Notes: generated by a model from the sequence alone, not told the origin. Counted from the first letter of the stretch, positions 43,414 through 54,063 are shown. The stretch is 64,000 nucleotides of DNA from Heliopora coerulea (GCA_030142905.1 JASJOG010000044.1:62001-126000), one strand, 5' to 3'. Made by a program: numbers and translations.

Positions 43414-46393
43414 TCGCAGTTATTTATTCAACGTCGTCGTGATAGCATTGTAAGAAATCTTAACCATTGAAGTACCGAGACCTCGACGGAGTTCTCTTTT
43501 CCGTCTGCATTACCAGTCAAGTGGAGAAAACCGCACATCCTTTGTCCCCCAAATAAATTTTGAAAGACTAAAAGAATCTTGTGCTTCAAACCACGCAAAA
43601 AACGCTTAAAAGTCGAACTCAAAAATCTCTCTAGCATGCAAGCATTTCCCTGAATCGGAACGTACGATATATTCCACAAAATTTGGTTTGATCTAGAAAT
43701 TTGAATAGGAATTTGTTCAAAACGGATAGGTTTCAGAAATCAATAAAAAAAATTTTTGAACTTCAGGTCACAGTTTCTCACCGCTTCTTGGCAACACACG
43801 GTGATATTTCACGAGCAGAATTTTCTTTAGGTCGTGAAAAACTTGGTTTACAATCGAAACTCGAAAAAGAGTTAAACCAAGTGGATAAGACTAACCCAAG
43901 TGTCAGACATATTTGACCCATTTGAGATCAAAAAGGTCAACTGGTTTAATCCAACGGTGCAGGGTGCATGTTCTATTTCAGAAAGCGGGATTATTGTCAG
44001 CACATTGCTTACATTTCTGTGTGTAAACGAAACCGAACTTTCATCTCCCTTGCAACTACTTTTGGCGAACCTCTTCGTTTCGTTTAAGCTCGCCTCCAGC
44101 AGAAGAATTTTATCGCGTGAAGCGACTTTTTCATTTGTCTCGTGGGCTATTGGCTTGAGCTAATGAGAAATCGGTTCAGTTTCTACAAAGAAATGACGAT
44201 TCGCGCGATAGTAATACTATTCCCTTAGTGGAAAACAGCGTTTATGACCCGGCCAATCTCAAATTGCTGATAAACGTAACAGAAAATTGGCTAATTAATG
44301 TTGCTTGTTTCTTATTTTCAGAATTCGAACGGAACCAGTGATAGTAATGAGTACAACATCCCAGTCTATGTGCACATAACTTTTGCTATATCGATCACTG
44401 GTATCGTAACCAACGCATTGCTGATTCTCATAATCAGTCTCGACCCATTGAAGATTGTTCGAAAAGGAGCTTGGGTCACAATAATGAACTTGGCGTTTGC
44501 GGATTTTTTGACAAGTATGGGCAGCTTATTTCTTTCGAGACTGGATCTGTTGGAATGGAAGGATGTAGATGATTTCTTTGACAAATTGGCGAGGGTCAAC
44601 TTTGTTCGGGACGCCGGATATTCAGCTTCTTTTTTCCTGCTAACGTTACTCACTGTGCAAATGTTTGTAGCAACGAAATACCCGCTACAATGCAAGCTTA
44701 TTTTGAGCCGAACAAAGATAATCGTTGCTTGCATTTCTTCCTGGATCCTGGCATTTTTATGCGGTTCCCTTAACTATATCCCCGGATCAGTGAATAAACT
44801 TTTTGTTGCTTGGATAGGAATACTGGAGTTCTCTGTCGCAATTTTAGTGTTCTTCAAAGTTCTGGTTATTTCAGAACTGTTGAAAAGTCGACGAAGCTTT
44901 TCAGATAGTAGCAAGAGTACGAAAACTAAAAAGATTGCGAAAACAGTGATAATTCTTAACTCTATCTTGTTATTAACGGCAGTTCCATATTTTGTTTCAA
45001 AACAGCTAGAATACCTAGCTCGGCTAGGAATAGTGAGCTCTGAACTGATATTCCATTTCCCATACTATTATATGCCTGTCGCTTCACTGAATTTCGTGGT
45101 CAATCCGTTTCTCTACGCTTGGCGTCTTCCAGAGTATAGACGTACTTTCGTGGCTATTTTCATCTGCGGAAAGTGGAAAAGATATACTCGTAATTCAACT
45201 AAGATTGTCAGTGGAAAAGGCGAAAGAGTAAAGCAAAGATCCAACGGTAGGTGACTGGTACGACTGATTTCAAAAGCGTAACTAGCCGACGATTTTAAAA
45301 GTAAAGAATAAGACATGGACCGAAAAACGTCATTTTGTGGCTTGGTACTCGAGTTTAGAATAAAATTAGGCGGAGATAAAGGTTCGGTGGTACTTCGTCT
45401 CAGTTTCAACGTCACTGTGAAACCAACTGACAATGACTTTGAAACAGAGTCAAAATATCACTACACCCTTGATTGCCTCTGTGTCATCTTGTTCTAAGTC
45501 GATTGCCAAGCTACAAGATAACGTCTTTCTGTTTGTTTTGTTCTCATCTGAGTGATTTAAATTTCGTTAAAACTTTTCCAGGCATAAAGCGAACATTTTC
45601 TGGTCGATAACAAATGAAAAGTTTTGTTGTAATTGAAGTAGCTCCTTAAGTGTCAATGCAAGAAAGTTTTTACTAAGGTTTGATCTCCATTGGATGAAAT
45701 TTTCCTCCCAGACGAAATTTTCTCTTTGTTTTTGTTATCAGTTCCACTTGAAAGGTTATAATACAAAAGGAAAATTTCGTCTGCTCGGAAAATCCTCCCT
45801 CGTGGAAATCGGGCGTAACCTACCGCGTCCATATTTGATTAGTTGTAAGATTAATTTTTACTTGTTTGCCAATGACCTTGAAAAAAAATATAATGGACGC
45901 TTTCAAAATTTATTTGCAAAAGATATTAAGATTCTTCACGCTTTCTAACATATCAGTTAATGTTTATCAACACACCAAGCATTATAGAATACTGGCATTC
46001 ATTTTCCATTCATCTCAATTGAACGACGTACTTGAAAACCAAACTTTTAGATACTCTTAAGTCAAAATGCTTCAACAAACAAGCCCATTATTTCTATACA
46101 CGGAGCGGCTTTTAATCCATTGTCGTTGCAAGGCACATCAAGTATCTTTAACGAGAACCGAAATTTAAATCAGTTGCCATCGATCATGCAATTCGCTCTC
46201 ATTGTTACTCCTTTCGCTTTGCAGATGACCATACGACAACCTTGATTGAATTGGATGTACGCAGCAGCAATCAGTATCCATCATGATCTGATGGAAGACT
46301 GACACTCCTGAAAGATTCTAGTCAAACGACTGCACAAGGAATTGAAGAGCGCAACAGAATCAGGGAGAAGGCTTTTAATTTCAACTTCATCTT
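43414..46393 (+). repeat. Segmental duplication, copy 2 (partner 19165-22173)
   Basis: This segment is collinear with copy 1 from TCGCAGTTATTTATTCAACG to TTTCAACTTCATCTT. It carries the open seven-TM exon. The long shared 3' part after the stop codon (45255-46393) is as similar as the coding part, so the whole block was duplicated, not only the exon. Confidence 0.9.
44322..45254 (+). CDS. Class A (rhodopsin-like) orphan GPCR, seven-TM exon, open
   Basis: The splice acceptor TTGTTTCTTATTTTCAG ends at 44321. The exon opens in phase 0 with NSNGTSDSNEYNIPVYVHI and encodes 310 residues to TGA. A start at 44298 is possible but lies inside the pyrimidine tract. Seven hydrophobic segments are visible. 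Class A marks include TNALLI (TM1), LAFADFL (TM2), SSWIL (TM4) and FVVNPFLYAW (TM7 NPxxY). The DRY motif is replaced by TKY, TM6 has AVPY in place of CWxP, and I see no Cys pair for the usual TM3-loop disulphide. The C-tail is basic. Ligand is unknown. The first exon is probably at 31861. Confidence 0.88.
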   Translation, partial: NSNGTSDSNEYNIPVYVHITFAISITGIVTNALLILIISLDPLKIVRKGAWVTIMNLAFADFLTSMGSLFLSRLDLLEWKDVDDFFDKLARVNFVRDAGYSASFFLLTLLTVQMFVATKYPLQCKLILSRTKIIVACISSWILAFLCGSLNYIPGSVNKLFVAWIGILEFSVAILVFFKVLVISELLKSRRSFSDSSKSTKTKKIAKTVIILNSILLLTAVPYFVSKQLEYLARLGIVSSELIFHFPYYYMPVASLNFVVNPFLYAWRLPEYRRTFVAIFICGKWKRYTRNSTKIVSGKGERVKQRSNGR

Positions 46394-46639
46394 TGCAAAA
46401 TGTACTAGAACAAAAATTAAATATTGCCCTTGTATGCCTCGACTTGTATCAAATTGACAAAGGTATTTCCTAATTGAAATATATCAACTTGTAAACAGTA
46501 ATTCGTGCAATCAACATTTGGGTCTGTATCCCTATATTGCATGGAAAGACACTGTAGGACGTTGTCTACTCAATATCGTTATTCAGTTCACATGCTAAAT
46601 ATAAAAAACTGCTGGGAAATGCTTTCTCGTAAAGCCCTT

Positions 46640-46930
46640 AAGAAAATTTTACGTTATTTCACATGTAAGAACTATATGGAATTGGAACATTTTCACATGT
46701 GAAATTTTCATTTATGTATATGTATGTAATAGGAGCGTTTCCACATACGAAATACCAACTTGACCTGGGAAATGTATTGGTTGAAAATTTCACTTGTGAA
46801 ATCCTGGTGTACGAAACATGTATTTCACACTTGAAATGGAGGAGTCGCGTATAAAAATTGGTTTCACTTGTAAAATTTTCATTTCACATATGGAATTGAA
46901 ACAATTCACACGAAATATTGTTTTCATAAC
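46640..46930. repeat. Cluster of TTTCACATGTGAAA-like palindromes (array A)
   Basis: In ~290 bp there are many imperfect copies of a TTTCAC(A/T)(T/A)GTGAAA palindrome, e.g. TTTTCACATGTGAAATTTTC, TTTCACTTGTGAAAT, TATTTCACACTTGAAATGG and TTTCACTTGTAAAATTTTC. Spacing is irregular. A second array lies at 59090-59420. Confidence 0.65.
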
Positions 46931-48228
46931 AACCTCGATCCCGCAACTCTTGCCGGAGATAAGACCGTGGGTACGATTTTGTTTTCATGTATGAAATTGC
47001 ATTGGAAGTTTTTTTAAGGAAGATCTCACAATTGCTTCTTTAATAAGTATAACCTTTATTTACGAGTTTGAAAATAGTTGTAAGAATTATACCAACTAAA
47101 GAAATATGAATTAATGTATTTCAGCAAGTAAAACGTTAATGGTCGTATAGAATAAAAATATAAAGTGTATATCGACAAAAGTCGGTCACGCACAGTTCCG
47201 CTCCGAATCCCATAAACCAACTCTTGAAATACTAAGTATTATTGGAGGGAGTGAACATGAAAACACATACATGTTCGAAAATAAATTTAGTTTGTCTTGC
47301 GTATCATGGCTCATAGATGCCCCAATAATTCGTAGCTCTAATTGTTTTCCTGTCCTCAGATCTGTCATTTGCTGCAAATACCTGGTCGACTTTTATGTAT
47401 TTTTCGGTTCAACCGAAAACATTAAGCTTTTTCTTCATTCTCAAGCAAACAACATCCCAATAATAATTTTACGAGAAGATTAAAATTGAGAAGTTGTTAT
47501 CTTCTCTTGATCAGGGCCGTCGGAAGATGAGGGGTGGGAGAGGGGCTTTAGCCTCCCCTCAATATTAATACTGTCAAAAATGTACTCAAGGTGTTTGGTT
47601 ATGTGCTGTGCAAGCTGCGTCAGATATAAGTATTCTGAATAAATCTGAGCTCTAAACACAGCTTGCATAGCATACAACTGAACACCTTGCCTAACATGAA
47701 GCTACAACTAACCAAGTTAACGCAAAATTTACTAAGATAAGTAGACCTGGTGTAATGGGAAAAATAGATGAGTATTTCAGGTAGTTGTATGGTGAAACTG
47801 CATTCTCTCTCATTGAAATAAATCTTACCAAAACATATTGTGCACTTGTACTTACAGTTTGTTTGGCCTATTTAGATCAGATGGGATTAAAAACTGTAGA
47901 AAATTTGAACGACCGTAGCTATGTAATCAGGTAATTTTTAAGATTGGTACCCAGCCCTCCGTGATGCTGATTTGCTTCCGTAGTGCCTTTTGAGTACCTG
48001 TTGCAGGGGCCGTGTATCGATACTTTGAGTGGGGGGACTGACTGGGGGCGATAGCATGATCCCCTGGAAAAATTAAATGCAATATTTCTGAGACGGTCGT
48101 GAACACTTCTTATTTTCCTGATTACTCAGAAATCACAAAACACTGGTTATATTAACAGGAACAACTCAAATACTATCAGCTGGTCACTCAAATATCGGGT
48201 ATGTTTATCGGATAATTAAAATCATAAA
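46931..48228. other. Gene-free stretch
   Basis: Short frames at 47186-47377 (-) and 47271-47483 (+) have no recognisable motif. A GGGCCGTCGGAAGATGAGGG region near 47515 looks repeat-derived. Confidence 0.35.
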
Positions 48229-48552
48229 CTAAGATGCGAGTGTGGTTCTCGCTATGTAGGTAGAACAACTCAACGGTTAAGTGAAATGATCAAGCAACAT
48301 GTGCCAAGTGTTATACGAAACAAGACCGTATCATTAAGAAATCAACCGACAAGACAATGTACCTCTACTCAAACGATTAATTGTGACTCGGCGGCAATCA
48401 GTCGACACTTGTTGTCAAACAGATGTGCCAATAACTATTCAGACTCCAAATTTAGCATCCTGGCAAAGTCCTGCTCAGCATTCTTTCTAAAAATTATGGA
48501 ATCCATGTATATTGGCGTTATTTTGATGTTTAATTCCTCCTACGTGGGTTGA
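48229..48552 (+). pseudogene. PLE GIY-YIG endonuclease fragment
   Basis: The plus strand reads CECGSRYVGRTTQRLSEMIK, QHVPSVIRNK, CDSAAISRHLLSNRCANNYS, FSILAKSCSAFFLKIMESMY and IG. The YVGRT..RL...IKQHVP block is the second half of the GIY-YIG fold used by one PLE group, and the C-terminal MES.YI contains the conserved Glu. The first half and the RT are missing. Confidence 0.72.
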
Positions 48553-48608
48553 CATCATTGCCTTTACATCAGGTATAAATATAAGCTGATAACTCATTTC
48601 TCAACAGA

Positions 48609-48810
48609 TAAGGTAGATGAACGATCTTCAAGCTCGATACTCAGAAAATGATTTCTGAGCCCCAGACGGGGATCGAACCCGCGACCTTCTGATGACCGGT
48701 TAGACGCTCTAACCATTGAGCTACCAAAACTCAGATGGTGAGCTAAGATGCAAATTTTTTTGCACTATCATTTTCTGAGTGTCGAGCTTGAAGATGGTTC
48801 ATCTACCTTA
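48609..48810. mobile_element. Foldback element enclosing a tRNA-like unit
   Basis: The 43-bp arms, TAAGGTAGATGAACGATCTT.. (48609-48651) and its inverted copy (48768-48810), differ at a few positions. Between them is a 76-nt tRNA-like sequence and a ~35-bp spacer. The design resembles the palindrome at 17134-17391. Confidence 0.75.
48657..48732 (-). tRNA. tRNA-like sequence (SINE head or tRNA pseudogene)
   Basis: The minus strand has acceptor GAGTTTT paired with GGGGCTC (four G-U pairs), D arm TAGCTCAATGGTTAGAGC and T arm GCGGGTTCGATCCCCGT, which includes a perfect box B. The anticodon arm is TCTAA-CCGGTCA-TCAGA. Position 33 is C, and the stem has an A-C mismatch. The CCGGT loop is shared with the units at 17185 and 17269, suggesting one repeat family. 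Confidence 0.55.
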
Positions 48811-49089
48811 ATATATCCAACTTCTCACCTTTCTCAAACATCAAATCATTTCTCAACAGTTAGCAGACGTTTGCACCTGAAGAGTGGTCTGCCGAAATGC
48901 ATAGTGCTTCTTTTTACTATTTACTTTCTCTCTGTGTGTTGGTTCCTCTAGTTCTTTTCAGAACTGTCTTGAATAACCATTCACCATGGTTAAGACGTTT
49001 TTCAAAGCGATACTGAAATATTTGATTTCTTTTCAAAAAAAGGGGGGCTTCAGACCCCAGCCCCCCCGCCTCCGCTGGCCCCGTATTGA

Positions 49090-49560
49090 TGTCAACTCTT
49101 TTTACATTAATATTACATTATCGACTTCCGTTTATTGCAAACCAACTTTCACCAGGTTATGCATTGACTTTGAAAAATTTATTCCCTTTATTTGCCAGAA
49201 AGGGTTGATCTCTGGACTTCTTAAATGCTATATGACATATGCTTCCCTTATGAAAACTTTAATTTACTTGAGATTGAAAAATTTAAAGAAATTTTTACTT
49301 ACAATATTAGGCTTATTAATATCATTGAGCGATTAGACCGTTGTTTCCTTAGATAAAGTCTATTCGCAAGCCCACCTAACGATTCCATCGCTCTTAACTA
49401 GCTAGTTTACTTATTCCTCCACTTTACTGGACTGTACGGTCTCCAGCTTTATCATGTACACTTCAATCCTTACTTTCATCGTGTTTCTCGCATATCCAAC
49501 TTCGATTTTCTCCTCCGTACACTGCATTTGAGGACAAAGTACCCCAAAGAACTAGAGAAA
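49090..49560 (+). pseudogene. PLE RT fragment (post-palm part)
   Basis: The plus strand reads TSVYCKPTFTRLCIDFEKFI and CQKGLISGLLKCYMTYAS, matching TSVYRKPTFTGLFTNFESFI in the element at 40825-42045. After breaks it continues with LFLHFTGLYGLQL, RVSRISNFDFLLRTLHLRTK. No catalytic motif is left. It lies 3' of an endonuclease fragment in the same orientation, so the two pieces come from separate insertions. Confidence 0.72.
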
Positions 49561-50265
49561 CTAACAGCTTATTGTTAGAGAGATTTCAAACAAGCGCATG
49601 ACAGAACTGTGACTAAAATAAATGATAGCAATAAAACAAGATAATGTTAAATGGCGGCACTCTTGAATGCCCGAAGCTTTTTTTTTAGGAATTATTTGTT
49701 TTTAGTAAAATGATCACCGGACGTACAACTCGGCAAAGAGTTTGAAACCTCGTCCACCGTGCAATCGTTGGATAATTCCAGCCATTCGTTAACGATTGCT
49801 TTTCTGAATCTTTAAGTTTTGTTATCTTATTTGCCATGGCGTCCCAGATAGCAAGATAACCAATGGACCGTTACTTTCGGGGAGTCGCTACTTTCAAGGA
49901 GACCACTACTTTCCGAAAATTTTGGAGGCATCACAAATGTGTACTTCATTTCGGGAGGTAACTACTTCAAATAGCCGTTTATATTCTTCGCTACTTCCTA
50001 CTTTATATTTATTATAAATATAAATTATTTATATAATTATAGCTTATATAATATTTTAACGGGCGAGGGCACTAATCTCAACGTGGATGGTGTCCTTTTA
50101 CCAGCGTGGCGACTAGGGAGAAAAATTTTTGCATTGTCTATGTTTCTGTGTATATATAGATATAGATATCAAGAGCCAATACCGAAAAACATACATTTCT
50201 ATAGTTTCTTTAAAAAAATCTCTATTAAAAAAGAAAATACATTTACGTTTCGGAGCACATCCCCT
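49561..50265. other. Gene-free stretch
   Basis: No gene is seen. TATTCTTCGCTACTTCCTAC near 49984 recurs in similar form near 54440-54500. Confidence 0.35.
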
Positions 50266-50380
50266 TTGTCAGAAACATACAGATACAGATACATATAGAT
50301 ATAGATACAGATACAGGTACAGATACAGTTACTGATATATATATTGATATAGGTATTGATGTAGATATAGATGTAGATGT
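50266..50380. repeat. GATA/GATACA microsatellite region
   Basis: Tandem AGATACAGATAC, TAGATATAG and GATGTAGATATAG units extend to the start of the half foldback element. Related AGATGT units follow it at 50672-50700. Confidence 0.85.
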
Positions 50381-50670
50381 AATATTTAAAAACTGAGCAG
50401 GAGTGCTTTATCGTGATTTAAAACACGAGGCGATAGCCGAGTGTTTTAGACCCGATAAAGCACGTACTATGAGTTTTTTAAATGTCTTATGAAATTCTCC
50501 ACCTAATACGCTAATTCGCGAAGAAAGTTTCGAAATTTATCTTTCGTAAGCCGAAAAAAATTGAACTTCTTCACGTACAAAGGCACATGTATCTTTATCA
50601 CACATATAGATCCGACACGCTTGTGATTTTCTTTTGTATTTTCCTCATGAATTTTTTAAGAATTTTATAA
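50381..50670. mobile_element. Half copy of the 802-bp foldback element
   Basis: AATATTTAAAAACTGAGCAG through GATCCGACACGCTTGTGATT to AATTTTATAAG matches the left arm of 30127-30928 at high similarity. The opposite arm is missing, and simple repeats bound it on both sides. Confidence 0.82.
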
Positions 50671-50710
50671 GTAGATGTAGATGTAGATGTAGATGTATAT
50701 ATATATATAT

Positions 50711-51610
50711 AAAACCATCAAGATAAACTTTTAAAAAATTTTATTCGACGTTTCGCGGCAAGCCCCTTTATCAAGAATACATTTTACTAGCGATGCAAGT
50801 CCTGTATTTATGCATAAAAATGCTATTCAAAATTCAAATATATTACAAAAAATCTCTAATGTTCAAACCATTTGGGACAAACGAGTTCAATCTGTATGCC
50901 CAAAATCCCTCTCTAGTCGTTGGCTCATTAATATTCGTTTTATCAATTATCTTTACAGCCATATTTTCAATGCCTTCATGTCCCTCTTCATAAAAATGTG
51001 CATACAAATGCTCACCTGATATGCCCTTTTGTCCCTTCCCATATCTAACCAGACTACTTTTGTGGTTATTAAACCTTTTCCTAAACGATGTAATGGTACT
51101 TCCAACATAATTCTTTCTACATTTCGTACTTGAAATGAGGTAAACCACGCCTTCAGAATCGCAATCAAAGGGATAATTAATCTGAAATTTGTTCCCATGT
51201 CCTTCGAAATCCCTACCTTCCTCCACAAAATCACAAACTTTACAACGTCATTTACCACATTTCTTCATCCTTGCACTAAGAACTCTTTCATCCTTCAACT
51301 TTGCACGAACTAACTCATCTTTAAGGTTTCTAGGTCTTCTAAAAGAAACTATCCGCTTTTCCCCAAAAACCCTCTTCATGTCATCCGACGCATGTAAAAT
51401 CGGCCAAAGTGAATTAACCACTTTCCCAATCCCCGATAGCGCTGGGTGAAAATTAACCACTAATGGGATTCTCTTAGAATTTTCTTTTGCCTTACTTCTA
51501 GTGTTCTGAAAAAATAGATCTTCCCTTCTTTTCGCTTTGGCTTTAAAAATCTGTTCGTCAATAAGATTCTTCTTAAAACCTCTCTTAACTAGATTTCCCT
51601 CAAGTTCCTT
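50711..51610 (-). pseudogene. PLE C-terminal linker and GIY-YIG endonuclease
   Basis: The minus strand has a linker with PLVVNFHPALSGIGKVVNSL and RRPRNLKDELVRAKL, then MKKCGK and an in-frame TGA (51250-51248). The frame continues RCKVCDFVEEGRDF, GVVYLISSTKCRKNYVGSTI, TSFRKRFNNHKSSLVRYGKG, GEHLYAHFYEEGHEG, TREGFWAYRLNSFVPNGLN. GVVYLI (GIY half), YVGST (YIG half), the Arg in RKRF and the Glu in REGFWAYRL are all there. The RT is absent. The 3' portion is mirrored at 51618-52028. Confidence 0.88.
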
Positions 51611-51617
51611 AAGCCTA

Positions 51618-52028
51618 CAAAATGTAGAAAGAATTATGTTGGAAGTATCGTTTTGGAAAAGGTTTAGTAATCACAAAAGTAGTCTGGTTAGCTATGGGAA
51701 GGGACAAAAGGGCATATCAGGTGAGCATTTGTATACACATTTTTATGAAGAGGGACATGAAGGTATTGAAAATATGGCTGTAAAGATAATTGATAAAACG
51801 AATATTAATGAGCCAACGACTAGGGAGGGATTTTGGGCATACAGATTGAACTCGTTTGTCCCAAATGGTTTGAACATTAGAGATTTTTTGTAATATATTT
51901 GAATTTTGAATAGTATTTTTATGCATAAATACAGGACTTGCATCGCTAGTAAAATGTATTCTTGATAAAGGGGCTTGCCGCGAAAAGTCGAATAAAATTT
52001 TTTAAAAGTTTATCTTGATGGTTTTATA
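51618..52028 (+). pseudogene. Inverted partial copy of the preceding PLE endonuclease
   Basis: The plus strand begins NVERIMLEVSFWKRFSNHKS and continues to PNGLNIRDFL (51893) with the same 3' flank down to ATCAAGATAAAC. It is the reverse complement of 50711-51116 with a small number of changes. Together with that element it makes a ~1.3-kb inverted structure. Confidence 0.88.
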
Positions 52029-52097
52029 TTCTTAATGTTAAACTTTGGCAGGGAGAGGTTATGTGATTGAGTTGTATATATGTATATATATATATAC

Positions 52098-52128
<31 letters not shown>

Positions 52129-52195
52129 ACTGAGATGATTATGTTTACGATGAATCCAAGAGTGCTCGATACCATATGGGGCAGAGCTTAAATGT

Positions 52196-52743
52196 AGTGA
52201 GATTTCGCTTAAGAGTATATGGTTGCTACTCCGAGTTTCACGCGGATGCGATCTTCAGGCAACTGAAACAGCGTCGATTCATTGTCTCCTTTTTCTCTGT
52301 TCATTGATGTCATGGTTTGCGTGGGTTGGATGACTCATCGCTATTGTCCTCGTGTGACTTGTCTTTGAGATGAGAAATCTGTTCCGGTGTCTGCACTTTG
52401 AGACGATCTCCGATCTTTTGTTGAGAAGGTTCTTTAGGTGGTTTTTTAGGCGTGCTTTCATCAAATATAGTTTTTCCTCCAGGCAAAGGTTCTATCTTTT
52501 TGCTCCGCTTGTGTAGGCCGCGGTTCTTTTCACGATCGCCCATTTTATATCGAAAGATTGGCTATTTGATTTTAGATCCCATATGTATTTTAATAGTTCA
52601 GTCTCATTGGAGTACTTGCTATCTTTGAAGGATTTGATGTGGTTTCTGTATCGTTCTTTAAAACTGTTTGCTGTCGTTCCTATGTACTGTTTTGTCTCTC
52701 CGTAGTCTGTCGTGGTTACGTCGTCTCTATAAACGATGTTGTT
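52196..52743 (-). pseudogene. Inverted partial copy of a second PLE (C-terminus plus terminal repeat)
   Basis: The minus strand carries the end of the PLE ORF (YIGTT region, KYIWDLKSNSQSFDIKWAI, CRHRNRFLIS in frames) and the terminal hammerhead. It is the reverse complement of about 53550-54083. It joins the other copy near 52743-52755. Confidence 0.85.
52222..52263 (-). ncRNA. Hammerhead ribozyme (inverted copy)
   Basis: This 42-nt motif is identical on the minus strand to the one at 54022-54063: stem I GUUGC/GCAAC, core CUGAAGA, short stem II, GAAA, stem III ACU/AGU and cleavage A. Confidence 0.68.
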
Positions 52744-52754
52744 ACCTCGAGGTA

Positions 52755-54005
52755 TGCGAATTAGTCGACTTGTTTATTCTCAATGAGCTAACCAGTAAAT
52801 TTGGGAAAAACAACGTGGGCCTTTACCGAGACAACGGGCTAGCACTTCTAAAGAACACCACCGGTCGATCAGCTGATCAGAGAAAGAAAGAGCTAATCAA
52901 GATTTTCGACCAACTTGGCCTAAAAATCACAGCCCAAACTAATCTGAAGAGTGTAAACTTCCTCGACATCACGTTCAACCTGATGAACGGTGACTACCGA
53001 CCTTACAGAAAACCAAACGATGACCCACTGTACATCAGCAGCCACTCCAACCATCCCCCATCAATAATCAAACATCTTCCAGCCTCCATCAATTCTCGCA
53101 TTTCACAATTATCATCAAACCAATCAACCTTCGACTCTGCAGCACCTATATACGAAGACGCACTAAGACGCAGCCACTTTAACACCAAACTCCAATATAT
53201 CTCCGACAGTGACAAGACGCCCGAATCTACATCGTCCCAAAAACGTAGACGCAGAAACATTATATGGTTCAACCCACCATATAGCAAGAACATCAAATCA
53301 AAAATTGGCCATAACTTTCTAAAACTAATTGACAAGCATTTTCCTGAGTCATGCACTCTGCACAAAATCTTCATCCGGAACACAGTCAAAATTAGCTACA
53401 GTTGCATGGACAACATGAAGACTATGATCATCAAACATAACTCCCGATTCCTAAATAAATATGAAAATAGAAAGCTTCAGAGAACAGATAATTGCAACTG
53501 CAGAAAAAAAGAACAGTGCCCGCTCCAAGGTAACTGCTTAACTGACAACATCGTTTATAGAGCCGACGTAACCACGACAGACACCGGAGACAAAACAGTA
53601 CATAGGAACGACAGCAAACAGTTTTAAAGAACGATACAGAAACCGCATCAAATCCTTCAAAGACAGCAAGTACTCCAATGAGACTGAACTATCAAAATAC
53701 ATATGGGATCTAAAATCAAATAGCCAATCTTTCGATATAAAATGGGCGATCGTGAAAAGAACCGCGGCCTACACAAGCGGAGCAAAAAGATGTAACCTTT
53801 GCCTAGAGGAAAAGCTTTGCATTATGAAAGCACGCCTAAAAAACCACCTAAAGAACCTCCTCAACAAAAGATCGGAGATCGTCTCAAAGTGCAGACACCG
53901 GAACAGATTTCTCATCTCAAAGACAAGCCACACGAGGACAATAGCGATGAGTCATTCAACCCACGCAAACCATGACGTCAATGAACAGAGAAAAAGGAGA
54001 CAATG
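52755..54005 (+). pseudogene. PLE: RT end, Cys-rich linker and GIY-YIG endonuclease, frameshifted
   Basis: The readable part starts within the RT at motif C, VGLYRDNGLALLKN, where the usual second Asp of YxDD is Asn. Next come VNFLDITFNL and NHPPSIIKHLPASINSRISQ, the linker NIIWFNPPYSKNIKSKIGH and VKISYSCMDN, and a Cys cluster (CNCRKKEQCPLQGNC). The GIY-YIG domain opens with NIVYRADV. A frameshift at about 53600 moves QYIGTTANSFKERYRNRIKS to another frame, which continues to CNLCLEEKLCIM and ends LNKRSEIVSKCRHRNRFLI. It is 5'-truncated and dead. Confidence 0.85.
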
Positions 54006-54021
54006 AATCGACGCTGTTTCA

Positions 54022-54063
54022 GTTGCCTGAAGATCGCATCCGCGTGAAACTCGGAGTAGCAAC
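54022..54063 (+). ncRNA. Hammerhead ribozyme at PLE 3' end
   Basis: Stem I GTTGC (54022-54026) pairs with GCAAC (54059-54063). The core CTGAAGA spans 54027-54033. Stem II is CGC/GCG with an ATCC loop. GAA(A) follows. Stem III is ACT/AGT with a CGG loop, and the cleavage A is at 54058. Stems II and III are minimal (3 bp each), as in other PLE hammerheads. It lies right after the ORF end. Confidence 0.7.

Noticed and set aside
50240..50285. CTGACAAAGGGG...CCGAAACG (minus strand) as a hammerhead
   Set aside because: The conserved G of CUGANGA is A, and no stem I can form with the flanks.
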